A stretch of 64,000 bases of DNA from Methylomonas methanica (GTDB lineage: Bacteria > Pseudomonadota > Gammaproteobacteria > Methylococcales > Methylomonadaceae): the NCBI GenBank assembly GCA_001644045.1, contig LUUF01000003.1, positions 1 through 64,000 on the forward strand. The letters are read 5' to 3'. The notes beneath the pieces were generated by a model that made no database searches, was not told the origin of the DNA, and saw only the letters and a program-made list of their open reading frames with translations. Both the position numbers and the translations under genes were made by a program. Below, one piece after another: positions 51,786-61,857 of the stretch (positions are counted from its first letter, which is position 1; every line of letters starts with the position of its first letter).

Positions 51786-53567
51786 ATGAATACTTTTATT
51801 CGATCCGTTCTTGCGGAGGCGGACCATAAACCGGAAAGGCTTTTACAGATGCTAAGGGCCGTGCAGGCGCAGTACCTGCATATTCCCCAGGCGGCTATCG
51901 AGCAACTCGCCGCAGCCCTGCATATCCCCCGCACCCAGATCATTGCAGTCGCGGAATTCTACAGTTTCTTGCACCTGACGCCGCAGGGCCGTTACGACAT
52001 TCATATCAGCGATTCGATTACCGATAGAATGTTGGGCAAGGAAAAATTGCTGAACTACCTGGCAGAAAAACTCAAGGTCAAAACCGGCCAAGTGCGCGCG
52101 GACGGCTTGGTCAGCCTTAACAATACCTCCTGCACAGGCATGTGCGACCAAGGCCCGGCCGCCTTGGTGAATGGCTATGCGTTGACGCGCCTGGATCATG
52201 CCAAAATTGATCTGATCGCCGAACTGATCGAACAACAGGCCCCGTTACTCGAGTGGCCGGCCGAGTTGTTTGCGGTTGACGAGCCGATCCGCAAACCCGG
52301 CCTGCTGCTGAACCAGCCGTTCAATAACGGCGCGGCAATAGCAGCCACCCTTGCGCGCGGCCTGATGGAAACCCTGGCGGAAGTGGACTGTTCCAATCTG
52401 CGCGGCCGGGGCGGCGCCGGCTTTAAAACGGCGCTGAAATGGCGGACCTGTTCCGTACAGACCGACACCCCGCACTACGTGATTTGTAACGCCGACGAGG
52501 GCGAACCCGGTACTTTTAAAGACCGGATGCTGCTCGATCTCTACGCGGACCAAGTCTTCGAAGGCATGACCCTGTGCGCGGCGATTATCGGCTCGGACCA
52601 GGGCTTGCTGTATCTACGTGCCGAGTACTTATTCCTCTACGAGCAATTGCAGCGGGTGTTAAAGCGCCGCCGCGAAAGCGGTTTGCTGGGTCGCAATATC
52701 CTTGGCCGTGACGGCTTTGATTTTGACATCGAAATCCGCATGGGCGCCGGCGCTTACATTTGCGGCGAGGCGTCCGCGCAAATCGAGTCGTTGGAAGGCA
52801 AGCCCGGCATACCCAGGGTTAAACCGCCGAACTCGGTGATCTGCGGCTATCAACGCAAACCCACCGTGGTCGATAACGTCGAGACTTTCTTCGCCGCCAC
52901 CCACATCGCCATTCAAGGTGGACTATGGTTTGCCGAAGTCGGCACCGCCCAATCGACCGGCAGCAAATTGCTCAGCATCAGCGGCGACTGCGCGCGGCCC
53001 GGCATTTACGAATACCCGTTCGGCACCCTGGTCAAAGATATTTTGCGGGACTGCGGCGCGGACGACGTGATGGGCGTGCAAGTGGGCGGGCCGTCCGGCA
53101 CCTTTATTTCCAACCGGGAATTGCAACGGCGCATTGCTTTCGAGGACCTGTCCACCGCCGGCTCGTTTATGGTGTTCAACAGTAGCCGCAGTATTTTCGA
53201 CATCGTGCAGAACTTTACCGATTTCTTTGCCCACGAAAGCTGTGGCTTTTGCACGCCTTGCCGGGTCGGCACCACGCTGTTGAAAAATCAGCTGCGGAAA
53301 ATTGTCGAAGGTAACGGCGCCGCGGTCGATCTGGAAGAACTCAGCGAGTTATGCCTGATCGTCAAAAACACCAGCCATTGCGGTTTGGGCGATTCCGCCG
53401 CCAATCCGATTTTAAGCACCTTAGCGAGCCACCCTGAGTTGTATCTGAATCAATTAAAGCAAAGCAGTTTTACACCGGGTTTTGATTTGGACGCTACTCT
53501 GGCCGTGGCCCGCCGCATGGCGCAGCGCGACGACGACGCGGCGCATTTATCGCAAGTGGAGAACTGA
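51786..53567 (+). CDS. hoxF: NAD-reducing hydrogenase diaphorase subunit HoxF
   Basis: 593 aa, a NuoE-NuoF fusion. The N-terminal NuoE-like part (1-155) has Cys of a 2Fe-2S site (NNTSCTGMCDQGPAAL). The NuoF part has the FMN/NAD motifs GRGGAGFKTALKWR and CNADEGEPGTFKDR and the 4Fe-4S motif ESCGFCTPCRVGTT with HCGLG later. It transfers electrons between NAD(H) and HoxU. First gene of hoxFUYHW; the stop is one base before the hoxU ATG. Confidence 0.93.
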   Translation: MNTFIRSVLAEADHKPERLLQMLRAVQAQYLHIPQAAIEQLAAALHIPRTQIIAVAEFYSFLHLTPQGRYDIHISDSITDRMLGKEKLLNYLAEKLKVKTGQVRADGLVSLNNTSCTGMCDQGPAALVNGYALTRLDHAKIDLIAELIEQQAPLLEWPAELFAVDEPIRKPGLLLNQPFNNGAAIAATLARGLMETLAEVDCSNLRGRGGAGFKTALKWRTCSVQTDTPHYVICNADEGEPGTFKDRMLLDLYADQVFEGMTLCAAIIGSDQGLLYLRAEYLFLYEQLQRVLKRRRESGLLGRNILGRDGFDFDIEIRMGAGAYICGEASAQIESLEGKPGIPRVKPPNSVICGYQRKPTVVDNVETFFAATHIAIQGGLWFAEVGTAQSTGSKLLSISGDCARPGIYEYPFGTLVKDILRDCGADDVMGVQVGGPSGTFISNRELQRRIAFEDLSTAGSFMVFNSSRSIFDIVQNFTDFFAHESCGFCTPCRVGTTLLKNQLRKIVEGNGAAVDLEELSELCLIVKNTSHCGLGDSAANPILSTLASHPELYLNQLKQSSFTPGFDLDATLAVARRMAQRDDDAAHLSQVEN

Positions 53568-53568
53568 C

Positions 53569-54396
53569 ATGAGCGGCACCCTTTGCATCGACGGCATCGC
53601 CGTGCCGTTCAGCGACGGCCAAACCATTATCGAGGCCGCGCGCAGCGCCGGCGTGTACATTCCGTATTTGTGCCACCGGCCGGGCTACGCGCCTTACGGC
53701 AGTTGCAAATTGTGCACGGTCAAAGTTAACGGCCGTACCAATACCGCCTGCACCCTGCCGGCTGCCGACGGCCAGACCGTCATCAGTAACAGCCCCGACC
53801 TGCAACACGACCGCCAGCGCATCACCCAGATGCTGTTTGTGGAAGGCAACCATTTCTGCCCGTCCTGCGAAAAATCCGGCAATTGCCAGCTACAGGCCGT
53901 GGCTTACCATCAGAACATGCTGGATAACCATTACCCGCACTTTTATGCCCAGCGGGAACTGGATGCGTCGCACCCGGATATATTGATCGACCACGACCGC
54001 TGTATTTTCTGCAATCTGTGCGTGCGCGCCAGCAAGGAAAAAGACGGTAAGGAAGTATTCGGCATCGCCGGACGCGGCATCCACAAACGCCTGATCGTCA
54101 ACTCTCCAACCGGCAAACTCAAAGACAGCGATATTAGCGTCAACGACGAGGCCGCCCATGTCTGCCCGACCGGCGCGATCCTGGTGAAACGCAGCGCATA
54201 CCTGGCACCAATTGGCGCACGCATTTACGACCATCATCCCATCAGCGAAGTGGCCTGCGAAAAGGAGGTTATCAAGGCTGGCGAGGCAAGCGGCTATCCA
54301 AGTTGCGACCAGACCAAGCTAGCGCAGAATGGCGGGCCCGACTCCCATTACGCGGCAACCATGCCTCCCGCTCCGGATATCAAACATGACCGCTAA
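53569..54396 (+). CDS. hoxU: Hydrogenase diaphorase small subunit HoxU
   Basis: 275 aa, resembling the N-terminal part of NuoG. Motifs: 2Fe-2S CHRPGYAPYGSCKLC, then HFCPSCEKSGNCQLQ, then 4Fe-4S CIFCNLCVRA with CPTGAIL. It is about 40 residues longer at the C-terminus than common HoxU (near 235 aa). The ATG at 53569 follows the hoxF stop at once; its end overlaps hoxY by 11 bp. Confidence 0.92.
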   Translation: MSGTLCIDGIAVPFSDGQTIIEAARSAGVYIPYLCHRPGYAPYGSCKLCTVKVNGRTNTACTLPAADGQTVISNSPDLQHDRQRITQMLFVEGNHFCPSCEKSGNCQLQAVAYHQNMLDNHYPHFYAQRELDASHPDILIDHDRCIFCNLCVRASKEKDGKEVFGIAGRGIHKRLIVNSPTGKLKDSDISVNDEAAHVCPTGAILVKRSAYLAPIGARIYDHHPISEVACEKEVIKAGEASGYPSCDQTKLAQNGGPDSHYAATMPPAPDIKHDR

Positions 54397-54925
54397 GATT
54401 AAAATCGCCACCACCTCGCTGGCCGGCTGCTTTGGTTGTCACATGTCGTTCCTGGATATAGATGAACGCTTGTTGAAACTGGCTGACATCGTCGAATTCG
54501 ACCGCTCGCCGCTTACCGACATCGAACACTGCGGCCCGTGCGACATCGGCCTGATCGAAGGCGGCGTGTGCAACTCCGAAAACGTGCATGTGCTGCGCGA
54601 GTTTCGCAACAACTGCAAAATTCTGGTCGCGGTCGGCGCCTGCGCGATCAACGGTGGCCTGCCGGCGCTGCGCAACTTTTTTAAACTGGAAGATTGCCTG
54701 CTGGAAGCCTACCAGGACGGTATCGGCGTGGACAACCCGCAGATTCCCAACGACCCGGAATTGCCTTTATTGCTGGATAAGGTGCGACCGGTCCACGAGA
54801 TCGTCAAGATCGATTATTTTATGCCCGGCTGCCCGCCGTCCGCCGATGTGTTCTGGCACTACCTCAACGCATTGATCGAAGGCCGTGACCCGACTTTACC
54901 TTATGAGTTGGTCCATTACGACTAA
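54386..54925 (+). CDS. hoxY: [NiFe] hydrogenase small subunit HoxY
   Basis: 179-aa electron-transfer subunit with one proximal Fe-S cluster. Cysteines lie in GCFGCHMSFLDID, GPCDIGLIEGGVCN, GACAINGGLPALRN and MPGCPPSAD, matching HoxY rather than larger respiratory small subunits. No Tat signal is present, so it is cytoplasmic. Starts inside the hoxU end at 54386. Confidence 0.93.
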   Translation: MTAKIKIATTSLAGCFGCHMSFLDIDERLLKLADIVEFDRSPLTDIEHCGPCDIGLIEGGVCNSENVHVLREFRNNCKILVAVGACAINGGLPALRNFFKLEDCLLEAYQDGIGVDNPQIPNDPELPLLLDKVRPVHEIVKIDYFMPGCPPSADVFWHYLNALIEGRDPTLPYELVHYD

Positions 54926-54938
54926 CAGGGGAACGCTT

Positions 54939-56438
54939 GTGTACGAACATCTTGAAACGGCGGCCAATCCGCAAAACTTAAAACGGGTCGCTGTCGATCC
55001 GGTTTCCCGCGTCGAAGGCCACGGTAAAGTCACGCTGTTGTTGGATGAAAATAATCAAGTCCAGCAGGCCCGGTTACACATCGTCGAATTTCGCGGCTTC
55101 GAAAAATTCATCCAGGGCCGCCCTTACTGGGAACTGCCGGTGATGGTGCAGCGCTTGTGCGGCATCTGCCCGGTCAGCCATCATCTGGCCGCCGCCAAGG
55201 CCATCGACCAGTTGGTCGGCGTCGATCCCGCTAACTTACCGCCGGCGGCGGATAAATTACGCCGCTTGCTGCATTTCGGTCAGGTGTTGCAATCGCATGC
55301 TTTGCATTTTTTCCATCTGTCCAGCCCGGATTTGCTGTTCGGTTTCGAAAGCGAAATTGGCAAGCGTAGCATCGTCGCGGTGCTGACGGACTATCCGGAT
55401 ATTGGCCTGCAAGGCGTGAAGCTACGCAAGTACGGCCAGGAAGTGATTCGCATGGTGTCCGGCAAGCGCATCCACGGCACCGGTGCGATCCCCGGCGGTA
55501 TGAATAAGGCCTTGAACAAAGAAGAACGCGACTATTTAAAACAAGACATCGCGCAAATCGTGGTTTGGGCGCAAGCAGCTTTGCAACTGGTCACAAAAGT
55601 CCACACCTCCCACCTGCCTTATTACGACGACTTCGCGACGATCCGCAGCAAATACCTGAGCTTGACCAAACCCAACGGCGCGTTGGAGCTTTATCACGGC
55701 GGGATTCGCGTGAAAGACGAACAAGGCGAAACCCTGGTCGACCATTACGATTACTGCGATTACCCGAAACTGATCCGCGAGGAAGTCCGTTCCTGGACCT
55801 ATATGAAATTCCCCTACCTGACTTCGCTGGGCAAATCCGACGGCTGGTACCGGGTCGGGCCGTTGGCGCGGGTCAATAACTGCGATTTTATCGACACGCC
55901 GCTGGCGGAAGCGGCTCGCGTCGAATTCAAGCAGCATGGCGGCGAAGCGATGGTGCATAGCACGCTGGCTTTCCACTGGACGCGGATGATCGAATTGTTG
56001 CATTGCGCGGAAAGCATCCAAATCTTGCTGGACGATCCGGACCTGCTGAGCAGCGATCTGGTCGCCAATGGCGAAAAGCGCTACGAAGGCATAGGCGTGA
56101 TCGAAGCGCCGCGCGGCACACTGTTTCATCACTATCAAATCGACGAAAACGACATCGTCACCAAAGCCAATCTGATCGTCTCTACCACCAGCAACAATAC
56201 AGCGATGAACGAGTCGGTACGGCAAGTGGCGGCGAAATATCTGTCAGGTCGCGAATTGACCGAGCCCCTACTGAATAATCTGGAAGTGGCGATCCGCGCC
56301 TACGATCCCTGCCTGTCCTGTGCGACGCATGCGGTGGGTAAGATGCCGCTGCAGCTGGAATTGGTCGATGCTGACGGCAAATTGGTGGATAAACTGGTTC
56401 GGCATAGTAGCGGCGAATTTATTCACGGCAGCGAATGA
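54939..56438 (+). CDS. hoxH: [NiFe] hydrogenase large subunit HoxH
   Basis: 499 aa. Holds the Ni-Fe centre with the N-terminal RLCGICPVSHH and the C-terminal DPCLSCATHAVGKMPL. A C-terminal extension after the last Cys-His motif is likely cut by HoxW during maturation. The GTG at 54939 is used, with AGGGG 8 bases upstream. Overlaps hoxW by 4 bp. With HoxFUY it forms the bidirectional NAD-linked hydrogenase. Confidence 0.93.
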   Translation: MYEHLETAANPQNLKRVAVDPVSRVEGHGKVTLLLDENNQVQQARLHIVEFRGFEKFIQGRPYWELPVMVQRLCGICPVSHHLAAAKAIDQLVGVDPANLPPAADKLRRLLHFGQVLQSHALHFFHLSSPDLLFGFESEIGKRSIVAVLTDYPDIGLQGVKLRKYGQEVIRMVSGKRIHGTGAIPGGMNKALNKEERDYLKQDIAQIVVWAQAALQLVTKVHTSHLPYYDDFATIRSKYLSLTKPNGALELYHGGIRVKDEQGETLVDHYDYCDYPKLIREEVRSWTYMKFPYLTSLGKSDGWYRVGPLARVNNCDFIDTPLAEAARVEFKQHGGEAMVHSTLAFHWTRMIELLHCAESIQILLDDPDLLSSDLVANGEKRYEGIGVIEAPRGTLFHHYQIDENDIVTKANLIVSTTSNNTAMNESVRQVAAKYLSGRELTEPLLNNLEVAIRAYDPCLSCATHAVGKMPLQLELVDADGKLVDKLVRHSSGEFIHGSE

Positions 56439-56923
56439 CAAAACCGATCCTGGTGTTCGGTTACGGCAACCCCAGCCGTGGCGACGACGCCGTTAGTCCC
56501 TTGGCATTGGATTATCTTTCCGACCATCTCAACCTTAGCAATATCGAATTGCTCAGCGACTTTCAGTTACAAATCGAACACGCGCTGGATTTACAAGATC
56601 GCGAGCTGGTGGTGTTTGTCGATGCCTCGGTAGATTGCCCCGACAGCTTTGCCTTTACCCCGCTAACCCCAGCGCAAGACCACAGCTACACCAGCCATGC
56701 GCTGAGCCCTGCGGCACTGCTATCGGTCTATCAAGCCGTCAGCAAGCAGCCGATACCGCCCTGCTTTTTGTTAAGCATCCAAGCCGAAGCCTTCGAACTG
56801 GGTACGGGTTTAAGCGAACGCTGCGCGGCCAATTTACAACAAGCTTGCCGCTTCCTGGAAAAGCTGCTGACGCAGCCGTTATCGGCAATCGTTGAGCGTC
56901 AATCTGAAAACATCAATCGATAG
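56435..56923 (+). CDS. hoxW: Hydrogenase maturation protease HoxW
   Basis: 162-aa HyaD/HoxW-type endopeptidase that trims the HoxH C-terminus after nickel insertion. It starts PILVFGYGNPSRGDDAVSPL, with the metal-contacting Asp/Glu (E28-type position), and ends as a typical small alpha/beta fold. ATG overlaps the hoxH stop (ATGA). Last gene of the hox run; the hyp accessory genes are not in the window. Confidence 0.9.
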   Translation: MTKPILVFGYGNPSRGDDAVSPLALDYLSDHLNLSNIELLSDFQLQIEHALDLQDRELVVFVDASVDCPDSFAFTPLTPAQDHSYTSHALSPAALLSVYQAVSKQPIPPCFLLSIQAEAFELGTGLSERCAANLQQACRFLEKLLTQPLSAIVERQSENINR

Positions 56924-57225
56924 CGCTTTTGACATAAGCGCGTCAAAAAATCAGTCTCAAAATTTTCCATTACCGCCTATCTGAAAGCCTCACACGCCAG
57001 TTTTTTTTCGGCCGATTCGGAAATAATTCTTCGGCATTAAAACCATTACAACTCCGGATTTTTCGCGCCGCGCTGACTGCGCCAAGCGAATTGCAGGCCG
57101 CTGATAACGCCGTGCTATTAGGGTAATCTTCAGCAACACGCTCCATTAAAGTGCGGACAGAACCTGCGCACGACCTTATGCTGTTATACAATAATTAATA
57201 AAACTGTCACAAATAAGGAAACACC
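56924..57225. other. Gap between hoxW and the DUF47 gene
   Basis: 302 bp. Just after hoxW are two mutually exclusive hairpins, GCGCTT/AAGCGC (56923-56941) and TTTTGAC/GTCAAAA, which may end the hox transcript. Near the right end, CTGTTAT (57181) and CTGTCAC (57204) resemble Pho half-sites but are 23 bp apart, so the match is weak. The open frame at 56970-57191 on the minus strand is not supported. Confidence 0.4.
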
Positions 57226-57855
57226 ATGTTCTCTCTACAAACCATCTTTGGCAAAGGCGATAAATTTTATGGCTTGCTTGAAGCCAGTGCGGAATCGGCA
57301 CACGCCTCGGCCAAAGCCTTGATAGAGCTGCTAAGCACGCCCGCAACCCAACAGTCCCTGGAAAAATTTAAACAAGCGCGACGCCGGGAAAAGAATTTAT
57401 TCGGCCAAATCAGCGAGGAATTGGTCAATACCTTCGTGACCGTGCTGGATCGCGAAGATATCGAAGCACTGAACGGCGCGCTATATAAAATCCCGAAAGT
57501 TGTGGAAAAATTTGCGGAACGCTACAGCTTGGCGGTGGGCCGTATCGGCGATGTAGACTTCATCAGCCGCGCCCAGATGCTGGAACAAGCCTGCCAGGTT
57601 TTGGAACAGATGGTAGGACAGTTGCGCAAAGGCATGGATTTGGACGAAGTCAAACGACTAAACGATCAACTGCAAACCATCGAAGCGGAAGCCGATGACC
57701 AAATTCTTGAGCTGTATCGCGACGTCTATGCCAACGAAACCGATCCGATCCGCTACCTGGTCAAAACCAATCTGTTTGAAATCCTCGAAAAAGCCATCGA
57801 TCGCTGCCGCGATGCCGGCAATGTGGTTTATCACATCGTCTTAAAAAACTCATAG
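57226..57855 (+). CDS. DUF47 (PhoU-like) regulator of phosphate transport
   Basis: 209-aa helical PhoU-like protein of the DUF47/TIGR00153 group, typically encoded with Pit. The start FGKGDKFYGLLEASAESAHA and the later DEVKRLNDQLQTIEAEADDQ are typical. AAGGAAACACC precedes the ATG. The pit gene follows 10 bp after its stop. It probably modulates Pit activity. Confidence 0.9.
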   Translation: MFSLQTIFGKGDKFYGLLEASAESAHASAKALIELLSTPATQQSLEKFKQARRREKNLFGQISEELVNTFVTVLDREDIEALNGALYKIPKVVEKFAERYSLAVGRIGDVDFISRAQMLEQACQVLEQMVGQLRKGMDLDEVKRLNDQLQTIEAEADDQILELYRDVYANETDPIRYLVKTNLFEILEKAIDRCRDAGNVVYHIVLKNS

Positions 57856-57865
57856 AAGGACTGTC

Positions 57866-58978
57866 ATGCTGACATTGCTTTTGCTGGTCATTCTGGCGGC
57901 ACTGATATTCGAATTCGTCAACGGTTTTCACGACACCGCTAACTCTATTGCCACGGTGGTTGCCACCAAAGTATTAACACCCACCCAGGCGGTAATCCTC
58001 GCCGCGGCAACCAATCTGGTCGGCGCCTTATCCGGTACCGCCGTGGCTAAAACCATTTCGTCCGGACTGGTCGATACCGGCATGGTGACGATCACCTCCG
58101 AAGTATTGATCTGCGCGCTGACCGGGGCGATTATCTGGAATCTGATCACCTGGGCCTTGGGCCTGCCCTCTTCTTCCAGCCACGCCTTGATCGGCGGCTT
58201 ATGCGGCGCGGCTCTGGCGGCGGGACACAATAATCCCGATGTATTGATATGGTCAAAAACCGCATTAGTGTGGACCGAAAACAAAGGGCTGCTCTGGAAA
58301 GTGGTGATTCCAATGATCAGTTCCCCGATCGCCGGCTTTACCTTGGGCATTTTGATCATGGGCTTGTTGATGGCAATCATCAGCGGCATGAATTCCGCCG
58401 GCGGCCTAATGGCGCACATCTCCCGGCCGAAATGGATCAATGCCTTGTTCGGTAAGGCGCAATTGGTATCGGCGGGTTATATGGGATTTGCGCACGGCAG
58501 CAACGATGCGCAAAAAACCATGGGCATCATCGCGCTAGCCATTTTTACCGCAAACAATGCCGGTACGCTCGATCAATTGCCTGCTTGGGCGGAATTCTTG
58601 CGTCCGGATGGCGGAGAAAAAGACATCGACACCTGGATCGTGTTCAGCTGTGCCTTGATCATGGCACTCGGTACCTCGGTGGGCGGCTGGCGAATTATCA
58701 AGACCCTTGGTCACAAAATGGTCAAGCTGCACCCGATAAACGGCTTCGCGGCGGAAACCAGCTCCGCAACCATACTATTGACCGCCGCCCATTTCGGGAT
58801 GCCGGTTTCCACCACGCACAGTATTTCCACCGCAATCATGGGCGTGGGTTTTGCGAAGAACCCGCACACGCTGAAACTTTCCGTGATCGAACGGATTGTC
58901 TGGGCCTGGGTTTTGACCATCCCCGCCGCCGGCGGCATTGCCTGGGGCATGGTGAGTTTATTGCCGCTGGTGCATTAA
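57866..58978 (+). CDS. pit: Low-affinity inorganic phosphate transporter Pit
   Basis: 370-aa membrane carrier for phosphate. Both half-repeat signatures are complete: GFHDTANSIATVVATKVL and GSNDAQKTMGIIALAIF, plus GMPVSTTHSISTAIMGVGFA. It is paired with the DUF47 gene. It differs clearly from the PiT protein at 865, which lies with arsM. No strong terminator was seen before the convergent lipoprotein gene. Confidence 0.93.
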   Translation: MLTLLLLVILAALIFEFVNGFHDTANSIATVVATKVLTPTQAVILAAATNLVGALSGTAVAKTISSGLVDTGMVTITSEVLICALTGAIIWNLITWALGLPSSSSHALIGGLCGAALAAGHNNPDVLIWSKTALVWTENKGLLWKVVIPMISSPIAGFTLGILIMGLLMAIISGMNSAGGLMAHISRPKWINALFGKAQLVSAGYMGFAHGSNDAQKTMGIIALAIFTANNAGTLDQLPAWAEFLRPDGGEKDIDTWIVFSCALIMALGTSVGGWRIIKTLGHKMVKLHPINGFAAETSSATILLTAAHFGMPVSTTHSISTAIMGVGFAKNPHTLKLSVIERIVWAWVLTIPAAGGIAWGMVSLLPLVH

Positions 58979-59050
58979 ACGCCGACAACTCAGCCGGCGC
59001 TTACGGCGCTACTATTTAGTTGGCAGTCGATTAGCCGATGGCTCGCCAGG

Positions 59051-60535
59051 CTAGTTTCCAAGAGGCCTTAGCAGTTTTTCCATCAGCCTGGGATCGTCGA
59101 AATGGCGCTTGCCGAGAAAGGCAATCGCATGGGTTCCCCACTGCCGCATGGCGCCGGCATTCGGCACGCCCATCGGCCAGAACAGAAAGCGCTCCAGGCG
59201 CTCGCTGCCTGCCACCAACCCATCCGCATCGAACAAACTCAGATGCCGGCCGTCCGGCGTTGGCAGCGAGCGCAGTTCGTTGTAATCACGCCAGCCGTAA
59301 ACCATGGATTCCGGCGTCGGTTTTTCCGCTACCACGCCACGGATGAAATGCTTTCCCGAGGATAACCGGACCGTCAGCCGTTCGCTGGCTTTAAGGCCGG
59401 GAATCGGCATTGGCGACAAGATCGGCTCGGAACCATCCCGGGGTTGCTCGACCCGCCCCCCTTCGCCCGGAAAAATCTGGTAATAACAACCACAGGAATG
59501 AATGCTGTCATAAGCCAGGGGCTTGCCGTCCATCCCCAAGGTGACGCGCCAGATCAAGCCGTCGAAGCGGCCCGCGTAAATATCCAGCCAAGCTTCCGCC
59601 GCTCTGGCCGGAAACCAGATGACGTAATTGAGCTGCAGCAACACCTGATCGCCAAACCGGGTGTGAGATTTTAGGGTATAAACGACGGGTTTAACGACGT
59701 CTAAAGAGGCGTCCCCATCCGCGCCAATACGGACAGTGCCGATATGATCGCTGTCGCTTGCCGTTTCGACGGCCCATACCGGCGCAAAGGCGGAGAATAA
59801 ACGGCGCAACTGGTCTGCGGAAGGTTCCGGAACGCCCAAGGGATTGCGGGCCGACTGTTCTAGAATCTTGGCGGTCTCCGCGAGTTCCAAAGCCTCCGAG
59901 GTGGGCGGCGCATAGCGAATCAATCGATCCGTGACGGCGTGGTCTTGAGCCGCGTTGGTAAAGGATTCCCGCAACACCTGTTGCTCCCGCCGAATGCCTT
60001 CGACAATCGCCCAGCGGGTAAAAAAATAGAAACCCAAAAACCTCTGCCACGTCGAATAGGCGTCGGGAGGCTCGATGGCCGAGAGCAATTGGGACCGCCG
60101 ACGCGGATAAATCAGAGCCTGCTCGGTAAGGATGTGCCCACAGATATTCAGAGCCGTTTCGACATTTGCACCAAAAGCAGCTTCAAGCTGCGCGTTTGCT
60201 TCGGGTGGCAGGTTACGCCATTCTATTTGGCGGGCTGACATATCCAATTGCCGCAAGCGTTCAAGCCATGCGCCGTAAGCATCCCCGGTCAGATTATCCG
60301 TTGCAAACGACGCCAGAAAGCGATCGTTACGCAGTTGCAGAAAGCCCGAGATCCGTGCTGTCCCTGCATCCGCCACATCGTAATCTGCGATATGCCTATC
60401 CATCTCTTCAAACAGGTTTTCGCAATCTGTTGCCAACAATGTTGATGACGAAGGCAGCGGTTTCCACGCGGCACAGGCTTGAAGGCACAAGGCGAGTATG
60501 ACGACCAGCGATAAGGCGCGCTGGCTAGAGCTCAT
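59051..60535 (-). CDS. Large lipoprotein of unknown function
   Basis: 494 aa. The lipobox LCLQAC near residue 21 marks a lipoprotein. No catalytic domain was recognised. The C-terminal half is beta-rich (LNYVIWFPARAAEAWLDIYA, then GRFDGLIWRVTLGMDGKPLA) and contains a CGCYYQIFPGE stretch. It is a single gene convergent with pit. It may be an outer-membrane protein of unknown role. Confidence 0.7.
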   Translation of the reverse strand: MSSSQRALSLVVILALCLQACAAWKPLPSSSTLLATDCENLFEEMDRHIADYDVADAGTARISGFLQLRNDRFLASFATDNLTGDAYGAWLERLRQLDMSARQIEWRNLPPEANAQLEAAFGANVETALNICGHILTEQALIYPRRRSQLLSAIEPPDAYSTWQRFLGFYFFTRWAIVEGIRREQQVLRESFTNAAQDHAVTDRLIRYAPPTSEALELAETAKILEQSARNPLGVPEPSADQLRRLFSAFAPVWAVETASDSDHIGTVRIGADGDASLDVVKPVVYTLKSHTRFGDQVLLQLNYVIWFPARAAEAWLDIYAGRFDGLIWRVTLGMDGKPLAYDSIHSCGCYYQIFPGEGGRVEQPRDGSEPILSPMPIPGLKASERLTVRLSSGKHFIRGVVAEKPTPESMVYGWRDYNELRSLPTPDGRHLSLFDADGLVAGSERLERFLFWPMGVPNAGAMRQWGTHAIAFLGKRHFDDPRLMEKLLRPLGN

Positions 60536-61035
60536 AACCCAACAGCCGCTGGCAGGCAGTTAACGGCCATATCAAGTCGATTTCCAGACCAAGCGGACGC
60601 GATCTTACCAGTAAACAAAAGCAGAGATCGGCAAGTCGCCTGAAAAAAGTAGCCTTAACAAACATGTCGTAGCCCTCTGTCGATTATCCGGAGCATCTTG
60701 CACTGCGCTAAATCAAATGAGTGCAGGAAGTTGAGCTGTTATAACGCCGCGAAAACTAGTTAGTCAATTTCCGAGTTCAAGTGCGCTAAGGGTTATTGAT
60801 GAACGGCATCGGCACTAAGCTCCGAAACCGGTAGTGACGTATTATTGATTACTGGCCAGCTGTGCGGATGAGTAATCCCGACCAAATTAAAGAAACGCTG
60901 TTATCCGTGGTCGAATCGGCTATTGGCTAAAGCAAAAACTTGAATTTAAAACCAATCGCCCTCTGAAAAAATGGCGGCAAGATTGCCTTGCCGCCTTAAG
61001 AGTAAGGCCACATCCCTGTGTTGACTTTTAATAAG
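60536..61035. other. Gap between two minus-strand genes
   Basis: 500 bp with no supported gene. It carries the upstream region of the lipoprotein gene (left part) and, at 60964-60995, the terminator of the VPVP-CTERM gene. No repeat or RNA gene was seen. Confidence 0.45.
60964..60995 (-). terminator. Terminator after the VPVP-CTERM gene
   Basis: GGCGGCAAG (60973-60981) pairs with CTTGCCGCC (60987-60995); on the minus strand the stem is followed by ATTTTTTC. Confidence 0.8.
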
Positions 61036-61791
61036 TTAAGCTTTGCGACGAACGCCCAAAAAGCCTAACAACGCGGAACTGAACAACCAGACTGCGCCAG
61101 GAACGGGCACGGCGGCAACTGAGAAGCTTGCTGTATTCGGAATAGTCGCTGCGTAAGCTCCATTTGTGGTGTCTACGGTCCAGTTATTGACATTTGCCAC
61201 CAAACCTTTGTAAGCATCAAAACTAGTCAATCCGCTACGAATGCCAATGTATTCGGCGTAATCCGGCGTCGCGCTGGTAGTATTTTTATTCAAACGAATG
61301 GCGTTTACGCCCTCGGTCAAGCCGGTACTAGCCAAAGAACCGTCAACAGCGAAGTCGCCGTTCGTGACAGCAGTCAAAAAAGTTGTCGGCACGGTCGCAC
61401 TTGTGCCCAAGTAGGCATAAACAGTTTCACTTGAATTGGCGAGACCCCAGTTTGCACTACCGGACACGGTAACGCGGTTCAATAGGCCGGCCGATGCACT
61501 CAATGTCGATTTGTCATAAGCACTAAAGCGAATGACAGAGCCGGCATTGATCAAGCTTGCACCGCTGTTCCACACGTTATAGCTTTCACCGGTATTGAAT
61601 GCGGAACCGGTCCATTCGTTATCAGCAAAGTAAATATTGGTGTTTGCTTGAATATCTTTGAATGTAGTAAACGCCAAACCATCTTCATCGGCGTTGAAAG
61701 CAGTAAATGCGATGTCGCCAGCTGTCAACGAAGCGTGCGCATTGACGCCGGCAGCCATCAACACAGCCGCAGCTAAAGTTTTGCGTAACAT
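61036..61791 (-). CDS. VPVP-CTERM exported protein
   Basis: 251 aa from the ATG at 61791, where the signal peptide starts (LAAAVLMAAGVNAHA). The body is beta-rich with Ser/Thr/Asn and no known catalytic motif (GDIAFTAFNADEDGLAFTTF), of the type seen in lamin-tail-like or adhesive surface proteins. The tail VPVPGAVWLFSSALLGFLGV plus RRKA is an exosortase signal. GGAGAATCTC precedes the ATG. It is downstream of the PhoX-like gene but separated by a terminator. Confidence 0.8.
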   Translation of the reverse strand: MLRKTLAAAVLMAAGVNAHASLTAGDIAFTAFNADEDGLAFTTFKDIQANTNIYFADNEWTGSAFNTGESYNVWNSGASLINAGSVIRFSAYDKSTLSASAGLLNRVTVSGSANWGLANSSETVYAYLGTSATVPTTFLTAVTNGDFAVDGSLASTGLTEGVNAIRLNKNTTSATPDYAEYIGIRSGLTSFDAYKGLVANVNNWTVDTTNGAYAATIPNTASFSVAAVPVPGAVWLFSSALLGFLGVRRKA

Positions 61792-61857
61792 GAGATTCTC
61801 CAGTTTTTGAGTGCCGGTCTGCCGCGCTGGGACAAATCGGCTAGCCATGCAGGAATA

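Noticed and set aside
56970..57191. 73-codon open frame on the minus strand
   Set aside because: No ribosome site, no similarity pattern, and it covers the likely promoter of the DUF47-pit pair.
57181..57210. Pho box before the DUF47-pit pair
   Set aside because: CTGTTAT and CTGTCAC are present but 23 bp apart, not at an 11- or 22-bp step, so the match was not called.
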